Program-made: the position numbers and the translations under genes | Source: Bugula neritina | Taxonomy: Eukaryota; Bryozoa; Gymnolaemata; Cheilostomatida; Bugulidae | Assembly: GCA_964035545.1 (NCBI GenBank) | Contig: OZ037769.1 | Location: 4,812,429 to 4,876,428, forward strand | DNA: 64,000 nt | Direction: 5' to 3' | Shown here: one piece after another, positions 56,901 to 64,000 of the stretch | Numbering within the stretch: position 1 is the stretch's first letter | Layout of the letters: each line of letters begins with the position of its first letter | The notes under the pieces: model-generated | What the model was told of the DNA's origin: nothing | Databases searched by the model: none | What the model saw: only the letters and a program-made list of their open reading frames with translations

Positions 56901-59414
56901 AATTGCACAAGAATCCTTATAGCACCTACAATCTATTAGGAGTGGCCTATTACCTAAAGTCAAAATCACTGATCGACAAACTCACCATTAAGGTGCGGTT
57001 GCAGCAGAAACTGTGCAGGCTGGCAGTTCTCATCCAACCTGTAGTGTCTCTCTAGAATACGGATGTCAACATTGTTGGCTAGCAACGCCTCTTTCTGTGC
57101 AGAGTGCTTGTCACGTGGTATTGATAGAGGTGGTATTGCCTCGTTACAATATCTCTGACCAAGTAGAGCCTACAACATCACCAAAAATATTCAGTGCTGA
57201 ATTGAAATTATTTTATTTACTTTGTAATCAAATTAAATCTGTATCGAATAAAAGGCAATATTCTATTTAATGCAATGAGGTTGAATCAGAAAAAGGTTTT
57301 AAGTGCACTGTAATGAAGCTTCAAAGTGCTGGAAAAAGTTTCAATCAATTTGGTAAACTTTTGTTTAGTTAAAATCAATTGAACCACACCAAGCCAGCAA
57401 TAGTTATTTGTGCGGCAAATATGATTATATAAGCAGAACTACTACTGAACTGGAATACTGATATAACTAGCAAAGCAATGAAGTCTACTGGAGAAATGCA
57501 ATAGACTAATTTCTTACCACAAAACATGGGCCAGTTGAGGTGGCCTGGCATTGTTTTATCTCAAACTCTCGCACTTGGTTAACAGAAGGAAGCAGGTGTT
57601 GGGATTGCCTGTCTAAACCAGACCTTAGATCAACCATCTACAGCATGTCACAAAAAAACAATCTCCCATTATCATATAAGCACAGTTTTTACACTATTAT
57701 TATGCTCATACTTATATATAGCAACAAGTAAAACTAATAAAGCCTTTCCATATTCATTTTAATTAAAATGATGTGACACAAGAAGGTCATTTATATGCTC
57801 GGTCATGAGGCAACCAGTGCTTACATAAAAACCCAGGATGCTGCAGGAAAGAAGAATAAAGATGGAGCTGGTTAGTAAAGCATGTAGAGAAGTCAAGGAA
57901 TAAAGAATATAATCACCCAATTAGAATAGATGTGTTTTCAGGTCAACTTTAAATTTTATAAATTTCAAAGATTTCTTGAATTATGAATATTGGTTTGTGA
58001 TTTGTGAGGTGTTCCTGTGATAGATCTGAAACACACCAGTAATCAGAGTGGCACCCAATCAAAATGGAGTAAAGAAGAGTATTAAGATAGTAGGTATATG
58101 AGTGTAGAGTCATTATTTTATGTTGAGTAATAAAGAAATATAGTAGTATTGTAGCAATGTGATAAAAATAGTGCATGCACTGAAAACATTGCATGCACTA
58201 AAAATAGTGCATGCACTGAAAGTAGTGCATACACTAAAATAGAGTATGCAATGAAAGTAGTGCATCTACTAAAAATAGTATATGCAGCACTTTAGTTTAT
58301 GCACTAAAATAGTGCATAAACTAATAACACTGCATGCACTAAAAAGTGTGGTTTGTGAGACTATAAAATTTGTATATTCCCTTAATCAGCATGACTGTAG
58401 ACAGCAGTGAGTATTTCCCTTCACCGGCACAACTTACCTTGGGAGTTATCTACTTTGACTAATCTAAATATATTTAAGTTATCAGTAAATAAATAAACTA
58501 CAAAATATACTCGTATGCCATTTTAGTAGACGATTATGGATGTTTTTCGCACAGAACAATTATCAATCAGCAAAATGAAAACTCCTATATACAAAATCTA
58601 AAAATATCAAGTTACAAAACCTCATTTAAAAACACATGCAAAAATTTATAATAAAACCAATAGTGAATGACTGTTATGGTGTTTTCGTCAGCAATTAAAA
58701 TTTTAATATTTAGAGTGCGCAGCAAGCATGTGTCTAAAAGATAAACAAACATGCATGTATGTATAGAGCTGAACATAAAATCAAATAGACTGCAATATTC
58801 TAATGAGATTATGAATGGGCTAAATGATGATGGGAAAAATGTTGACAACATTTGGAGTTGCCCTACCTGAAACTCCACGTTGTGGGCAGCTCTGCAGTAT
58901 TCCCTCAGTTTAATATAGATATTACTAATCAAATACTCTCTCTCACATTCACTATCTGTAATCATACAGCAAATTATCAGCTTATGAAATACACTCGGAA
59001 CAGATATTGTCATTGTATTCTTTTCGAAAAATAATGTACTTTGACAAAGAAAACAATTCTTTTCAAACGTTATTATACTTTGACAAAAGAAAACATTTTT
59101 CTGGGCAATTATTATTATTACTTTTAAAAATAAATATCAATTTTAATTAAAAAGCAAAAATAATAAAATGGACGTCTTTCATTCAAATGAATGAGCAATA
59201 GTGAAAAAGAAGTACCAAGGACACACCAATGTAACATAAATAATATGAGCCTACCTGTTGCCACCGAACTAAGATAAACTCTAGCACATGTTGGCATCAG
59301 CTTAGGAATGTTCCTAAGAGGCACGTGGCCATTCAGCATTGCATCATATAAACCATGCTGCCAGGCAGCTTCCACAGTTTTCTCATTTTCAGGTACGTCT
59401 TGAAAGTATTCCAT
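38497..59414 (-). CDS. DUF4062-NACHT-WD40 protein (NWD1/NWD2-like), complete, 32 exons
   Basis: Exons: 59414-59255, 58955-58867, 57637-57518, 57169-56986, 56721-56623, 56444-56284, 55699-55529, 54765-54526, 54052-53951, 53532-53395, 53022-52879, 51068-50931, 49963-49757, 49467-49331, 48904-48761, 48434-48257, 47345-47173, 46964-46849, 46724-46551, 46134-45952, 45421-45291, 44953-44837, 44451-44190, 43816-43651, 43348-43174, 42614-42467, 41901-41795, 41533-41372, 41173-41129, 40180-40036, 39616-39410, 38819-38497; 1681 residues. A DUF4062 N-domain (ARVYLSSVATD, REYLISNIY, FQMVDLRSG, FEIKQCQ, ALLGQRYCNEAIP) precedes a NACHT NTPase with P-loop GVSGCGKSS (392-400) and Walker B LLLVID (477-482). 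A winged-helix-like part (LSIDDE...VWSKLKLDLYPYL) and a long C-terminal WD40-type beta-propeller region (about 900-1681) follow. STAND ATPases of this form act as cytosolic switches; its trigger is unknown. Vertebrate NWD1/NWD2 are of similar length. Orthology to either is open. Confidence 0.9.
38903..38990. repeat. (TA)n microsatellite
   Basis: A pure TA run of about 88 bp lies about 80 nt upstream of the last exon of the NACHT-WD40 gene, within its last intron. Confidence 0.95.
40205..40400. repeat. Tandem GTAGATGTGAGGTGACA repeat next to an acceptor
   Basis: Irregular units of about 17-30 nt (GTAGATGTGAGGTGACA, GTAGATGTCAGGT) start 25 nt upstream (gene sense) of the exon beginning at 40180, so they cover its branch-point region. 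Confidence 0.8.
44475..44702. repeat. 22-bp tandem repeat ATACCACAATGCATTGCATGCT
   Basis: About ten units, each with a GCAT-rich internal palindrome (AATGCATT, GCATGC), end about 25 nt before the acceptor of the exon starting at 44451 (gene sense). Confidence 0.88.
45170..45268. mobile_element. Mariner-like MITE, copy 3 (truncated)
   Basis: The right end reads AGTTTCTCCACTACTGCACC followed by TA, matching the inverted end of copies 1, 2 and 4. TTCTCACAAGAATTTGAAC and CCCAAACC match the copy 4 interior in inverted orientation. The left terminus is not recognisable. Confidence 0.65.
47526..47983. mobile_element. Harbinger-like MITE, copy 2 (458 bp)
   Basis: Ends AGTTTCGTTTATACCTCTGC and (reverse of the far end) AGTTTCGTTTATACCTTCAC are flanked by TAA and TTA. 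It is homologous along its full length to 22426-22877. It sits in an intron of the NACHT-WD40 gene. Confidence 0.85.
49033..49190. mobile_element. Mariner-like MITE, copy 4
   Basis: Starts GGAGCAGTAGTGGAGAAATT and ends AATTTTTCCATTACTGCACC with TA on each side; 158 bp. It lies just upstream of the exon 48904-48761 of the NACHT-WD40 gene. Confidence 0.85.
50164..50748 (+). mobile_element. SINE family 1 copy split by a nested insertion
   Basis: The left part 50164-50194 (GACAAAGGCCATTGGTGATG...GGAAGAG) and the right part 50616-50748 (AAGAGCATCCAGTCATAATT...GACTATAAACTTGCG) make one SINE body when the 421 bp between are set aside. The tRNA-like head is absent, so the copy is 5' truncated. A 15-nt tail phrase (GGTGACTATAAACT) is duplicated in tandem near 50712-50740. 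Confidence 0.85.
50195..50615. mobile_element. 421-bp inverted-repeat element (MITE) nested in a SINE
   Basis: The first bases GTCAGTTTACTTCATTTAGT continue ACACACC. The reverse complement of the end reads GTCATTTTACTTAATTTAGT continuing ACACACT, three mismatches in about 27. The flanking AAGAG (50190-50194 and 50616-50620) is a 5-bp target duplication. No transposase ORF, so it is non-autonomous; the superfamily is uncertain. Confidence 0.85.
51987..52406 (+). CDS. Small Ser/Asn/Arg-rich ORF nested in an intron, opposite strand
   Basis: This lies between exons 52879 and 51068 of the NACHT-WD40 gene, on the other strand. The frame is open from a possible acceptor (TTTATTTTTAG at 51958). The first ATG at 51987 gives 139 residues starting MARPYDVPQSKCET and ending in a low-complexity tract rich in Ser, Asn and Arg, stopping at 52406. 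AATAAA signals follow at about 52686 and 52733. It could be the last exon of a nested gene or a chance ORF. I see no known domain, and AT-rich DNA favours Asn and Ser codons, so doubt remains. Confidence 0.35.
   Translation: MARPYDVPQSKCETKISGQDRCQKRSTNQVTETADVDLRRRQYQQSLRHSSRYSGISNKAHPYNINEVMRRRNRFRNSCSRGSNKASDGSSADSNASKQSIWNHRLTRNSTSDQSTAESSNKSANNSSVESFEAGNRRT
53585..53800. repeat. Degenerate AATATAGGTCAATA tandem repeat
   Basis: Units of about 15-18 nt built on ATAGGTCAATAATAT run through the intron between exons 54052-53951 and 53532-53395, close to the acceptor side. Confidence 0.8.
55730..55915. repeat. ~38-bp tandem repeat, about five copies
   Basis: Units read TTATATGGTAGCATCTAACA plus GCCAAGATAAAATATGCC. 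They begin about 30 nt upstream (gene sense) of the exon starting at 55699, again over a branch-point zone. Confidence 0.88.
58175..58345. repeat. Degenerate AGTGCATGCACTAAAA repeat
   Basis: About ten units of 16-18 nt with the palindrome AGTGCATGCACT lie in an intron of the NACHT-WD40 gene. Confidence 0.8.
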
Positions 59415-59837
59415 GGCTATTCCATAACAAGTACACTTCTTAAATATAATAAAAATAAAAGTAATTTTAAATAAATCCAGCTGAAAAATATATAACTAAA
59501 TTTTTCGGTAAGTGCGTGAGTTTAATGAGCCTCTTTAGTAGCTCATATTGGGTATTTTTTAGCCTCAATAAAAACTAGTTTAAAAATTTTAACCTTGAGT
59601 GCTGTGTCAATATTAGATTATATTAATTTTTGTTCTATTACATTCTACGTAACCAACAGAGTCGGGTATTTTTATCTATTACATAAAATCAAACAGCATA
59701 AAATATGCATTTCAAAGTTCAGATTGTTAGGCTTAAACTTTTCAAATCTGATTTTTATATAATAGAGCCTAATGGCGACAGGTCTTGTTCCAGCCTATAT
59801 AAATCAATTTAATTTTATTAAAGAGCAAATTCTATGC

Positions 59838-60130
59838 CCACCAACACACCCACCCACCCACACACTCCCACACACACACGCATGCACGCACACACTCACA
59901 CACACATAAACACATACACTCACATAAACACACACACGCACGCACGTACGCACACACACACATGCACGCACACACACACACTCACACACACATAAACACA
60001 TACACTCACATAAACACACACACGCACGCAGGCGCGCGCACGCACGCACGCACACACACACACGCATGCACGCACACACACACACACACAAACACACACA
60101 CAGGCGCATGCACATACGCGTACGCATATG
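59838..60130. repeat. (CA)n-rich compound microsatellite
   Basis: CACACA runs are mixed with ACGCACGCA, CATAAACACA and TACACTCACA. A block of about 90 bp (CACACACTCACACACA...ATAAACACACACACGCACG) occurs twice, near 59880 and 59970. The Cys/Val-rich open frames across it are artefacts. Confidence 0.93.
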
Positions 60131-62679
60131 TACATATGCAGACATATATCACACTGATGTGAACCAACAATCAAAAGTTTTACTTTGGCATACTTTTTAT
60201 TTATTTTCCTCAGCAGCATCTATTATCAATATTGAACAAGAATTATTAGAGTTATTAATGTTGCTATTAAAAAGAGGCTTTTCTTTTAAAAAGTAAATGA
60301 ATAATTTAAATCAAAGTTGTTTCATATCTAAATAGCTTCATTTTGTTGACATTTAAAAATTCAGGTATGTTACTAATTTCGATATGATTTTAATATCTAT
60401 GCCTCCATACTTGCACAAATGTATATAGTACGACAATATTAAATTTGTTCATTTTGTAAGTAATAAAATCAAAGTTTCAGCTAAAACTATGGCTATAGCA
60501 ACAGCTATATGATTAAAAAATACTTATAATTATTGCACCATTACTCATATTGACATGATTCGTAGTAGTACTGATACCTATTAACTTATAGTTATAGTCA
60601 TACGCAGTCTCCCTTTTCCTGAACTACACTCGCATTCATATTGATATATGATACTGCTAGAAGTTACTAAATCATACTAGTCACTAAGCAAAATTTACTG
60701 ATAGTTACAGTCATACTGATACTCATAATGATAGTTAGAGTAACACTAAAACTAACAGTAAATCAAAATGTAAAGTAATACTAATACTAATAATTATATT
60801 TATTGTTGTTTAATTTTTACTCCAGGTGTGTATATATTTTCAATGCGATAGTATTGGAAGTTATATTGAAAATTTAAATGAAGTTATTAGTATTACTCTC
60901 AGACTTAGTAAGACTGATACTCACTCTAACTTTAAGTCTTACTCTTGCAGTTAGAGTTACTGTTACTAAGTATGATAGTTAACGTAAAAACTTCATTTTA
61001 ATTTACATTTATGTACATATCTGGAGTACAAATTAAACAACAGTTTTAGCAGGTTGGATGACGTGATTATGGAATACCAAAGGATAAAAACTAAAAATCT
61101 GTTTTAAACAGCATGGTCTACAAGAAGCATCTTTTAGTTACTATGACAGTACTGAAGTGCCCTTTGATCTAGACACCCATTGGGTCATTAGGCTTTTGTA
61201 AATCGGTAGGCCGCTTTCTGTATCGTATAATTAACTTCCATACACTCTTTATTTTCATACTTATAGTTTCTGCGGCCTTACCGCAATGAAAACCTAGTGT
61301 GGTTTAGTTGTAAGAAGACAACTCTTATTACAAACAACCACTGACTTCGGAGTTATAACTCCAAAAAATTCATAGCAATATATTTTTCATAATTATGATT
61401 TATTATCTTTTTTTATTTATAATTGAGATGCAGGATAGTTGTAAACATATTTATTTGCTTGACTATTAAATATATAATAATTATTATGTAGCATAATATC
61501 AATCTTATACATATATTATGTAATACTTGATGGCAGTTTTTAAGATATGTTTTGTGTAAAAGAAATATTTGCAGAAGCCATATAGTGCATTTTACAAATT
61601 TATAGGCTTGCATCAAACCAATGATATTATTTCTTATTGGAATGAAAAGTATTTAAAATATGCCAGATCATGCTAGACTAGTAGAAGCCTGGAGTTTCAG
61701 AGTGAATACTTACAGACAATCTTATGTAGCCAAGAGAGTCAGTGCAGTCAGCATTTTACACCGCAGACGCCATGTGACACTTGGTAAACAAAATTTTAGT
61801 ATTTTGCTTAGATTTTGGGCTGAGTTCTGATCATTAGATTGTCGTTTAATTTGGTTTTTATGGCTAATAGCAATTAATATAGTTATTAAGTGCTACATAA
61901 TATGATTTTTGGATACAGTCAGTGTATTTGTTTTTCATTATTATTTTACTTCATATATGAATGATGTACTATACTTTAATAGGCTTTTTTAGTTTGTAAT
62001 ATATTCAACATAAAGTGATGTTGAACTAATAAATGCGCATGCAGAGAAGTAGCTTGTAGTGGAATATGCGTTTTTTTCAATTTACCTCCATAATATGTTG
62101 CCAAAACAAGCACCAAATAAACAAATATAATATTATAGTAATAATGCATATTGTTTCAATTGTGGCAAAACTGTAATACACTAAATATAGCTCTGGAAAA
62201 TTCTATGTCCATACTACCACCGAACTGAAACTATAATAGTTCAATAATAATATAGTTCAATGCATAGCTACTACATTATGCACTAAAATATAACATGGCA
62301 CCTCTATTTTAGTAAAAATGAAATGACAACTCTAGACGTGCATTGAAATATTGTTCCCGGTAATTGTTGCTGGCGGCATTAACTTACGGTGTCAATGTCA
62401 TTTTCCCGATTTTAATCGTTTTCCTGGTACTCCCCATGAATTCGCACGTTTAATAGGGAAAAATTGCAGTCTCATCCTCACATTATTTTTCGGTCATACT
62501 AGTTAGACTAGTTACTGTTACCACATTTGGGCTTAAAGCTCAGTCTCTGACTCAGTGGTTGTTGCAGCTCAATTGTTAGGTGTTTTAAAGTTAGTACTTT
62601 GGCATCACCATAGTCAATGTCATAGTCATAGTGTGATCGTCAAAGTCATACTGATACTGATACTGATGCCGATGGTGTG

Positions 62680-62905
62680 ATACTGATACTCATAGTGATA
62701 GTCATATTGATACTGTAGTCACTAGACGTAGTTAGTAAGTTACTACTGTAGTAGCTTAAAATAAAATTGAAATAATCATGATCATGATGGTGGCGATGAT
62801 CATCATCATGATTATTTTACTTTTAATTTTAAGTTTTAGGCTACTGCAGTATCAGTATGAGTATCACTATCAGTAGCACTAGCAGTACAAGCACTACTTC
62901 TAGAA
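62680..62905. mobile_element. Long imperfect hairpin / foldback sequence
   Basis: Around a centre near 62796 (GGTGGCG), the arms AATAATCATGATCATGATG and the reverse of CATCATCATGATTATT pair. Pairing continues outward through GTAGTAGCTTAAAATAAAAT against its partner ATTTTAAGTTTTAGGCTACT, and further through GATACTCATAGTGATAG against CTATCAGTGATACTCATAC-type sequence. Arms total perhaps 90-100 nt with mismatches. Confidence 0.5.
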
Positions 62906-64000
62906 TTGCTAGATCTACTAAATTTAATACGTAGTAGTACTGTTAGTATTAATATTAATTATATAAAATAGCATGCTGTAATAATATAATATTAATAATA
63001 ATGCTAATAGTAAAATATAATACAAGTAGTAATTTCAATGGTCATAGTAATCAATAAATTACAATGAGTGTGACTGTCACTGTGGGTAAAGCTAATATTA
63101 ATAGTTATACTTGTGCTGCTATTATGATAATCATAGTGATGTGAATTTATGATTGTCGCTTCACGGTGAAAGTTCTCTGAGACTCATAGTAATAGTTTTG
63201 TAGTGAAAGTATTTACTGTTTTTATAAATTTCTTGTTGCCATCCAAGTCTAAAACTAGGAGACAAAGTACATAGGTAAGAACTAGAAGGTAGGTAATAAT
63301 CTCAGGCTCTATTTTCCTGAGTAATCTGGATTTAAAAGTTAAAGGTTAAATTTTAACCAAAAAAATGTTCTGCGGTTGGTTCAAAAAATAAGTATTTTGA
63401 ACTAAAAGCAGTAGTAATACCATTACTGTAGGTATATAGCCTTAAGTTTAGCAATTAGTATTACCATGTCTATTGACATTAGGGATCAATTAAAATTTAA
63501 ATATTAATTATAATATTTTTATGTCAGTCATACTATAATTATTAGTGTTGGTCGTATCAATAAATAATATTGATATAAGTATACAGTAGGTATCTATCGA
63601 TATTATTTAGTGTACAGGCTTCATTGCTCACTTTTTATTTTATTAGTGAATCATTTGTGACATTAATGGCTTCAAAATAGTATTTAATATTTTAAAAAGA
63701 ATTGACAGTTTGCCATCTTTCACCTCTTGTTTCTAATTGATGTGCTCAATGTAAGGATGCTGCCATTTTGAAAACAACAGAAACTCCTTTTTTAAGTTTA
63801 TAATGAAGAAAACTTATAATGCTTGCCTCTCTAGTTTGTTGGTGGCATAGTAAAATCTACTTTTTTTTGGGGGGGGGGCATTACATAAGACTTTGAATTA
63901 TGATTCAAGTGTCATTGCTTAACTAGCTAATAAATGTGTTTTAGAAGTTTCATTCAGATTGTTTCATAGTTATTAACTATAAACCTTTGAGTGAATAGCA

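Larger units (their letters stand above)
59415..64000. other. Region 5' of the NACHT-WD40 gene, no supported gene
   Basis: The promoter of the NACHT-WD40 gene should lie in the first part. A long CA/CG-rich repeat occupies 59838-60130. From about 60530 to 63160 the sequence is full of short ACTGATACTCATAGTGATAG-like words without a fixed period. A long imperfect hairpin is centred near 62796. A poly-G/T tract lies near 63862. Open frames here are short and of repeat composition. No splice-phase-consistent exon series was found. Confidence 0.6.

Noticed and set aside
59804-60296. Cys/Val-rich frames, about 100 residues
   Set aside because: Translations of a CA/CG microsatellite.
61700-61800. 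Possible first exon of another gene (CAGACGCCATGTGACACTTG then GTAAAC)
   Set aside because: There is one ATG and a weak donor, but no downstream exon in phase and no recognisable peptide.

Overview
The window is nuclear DNA of a metazoan. It has AT-rich introns, GT-AG splicing, many minisatellites, tRNA-derived SINEs and several short inverted-repeat elements. Nothing in it is bacterial or viral. Gene content (nicotinic receptor, CLCA with a protease domain, argininosuccinate synthase, PIG-U, a DUF4062-NACHT-WD40 protein) suits an invertebrate, probably a lophotrochozoan such as a mollusc. The species cannot be fixed from the sequence alone.

I rebuilt five of the six genes by hand from splice signals and reading phase. 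Layout: (1) 1-1482 (+), last two coding exons of a nicotinic acetylcholine receptor subunit. (2) 16836-2685 (-), a complete 19-exon CLCA gene of 1013 residues. (3) 26165-19984 (-), argininosuccinate synthase in nine exons plus a possible tiny last exon at 19462-19451. (4) 27708-33697 (+), PIG-U of the GPI transamidase in 11 exons, 446 residues, divergent from (3). (5) 34152-36146 (+), an unrecognised multipass membrane protein, 383 residues, two exons. (6) 59414-38497 (-), a 32-exon, 1681-residue DUF4062-NACHT-WD40 protein of the NWD1/NWD2 type. A small Ser/Asn/Arg-rich ORF (51987-52406, +) lies inside one of its introns. In every full reconstruction the phases match at each junction and no internal stop is left.

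The genes have no evident shared pathway; this is ordinary animal gene order.

The most unusual structure is in the introns. Several carry minisatellites pressed against splice sites. In two CLCA introns the repeat unit contains the authentic 5' splice site, so about 24 and about 38 consensus-like donors follow the real one. Two arrays (nAChR, PIGU) also show higher-order duplication. Mobile elements include a SINE with a 16-bp target duplication, another SINE split by a 421-bp inverted-repeat element, a TA-flanked mariner-like MITE family (four copies), a ~455-bp Harbinger-like MITE (two copies) and hairpin foldback elements. The last 4.5 kb holds no gene that I can support.
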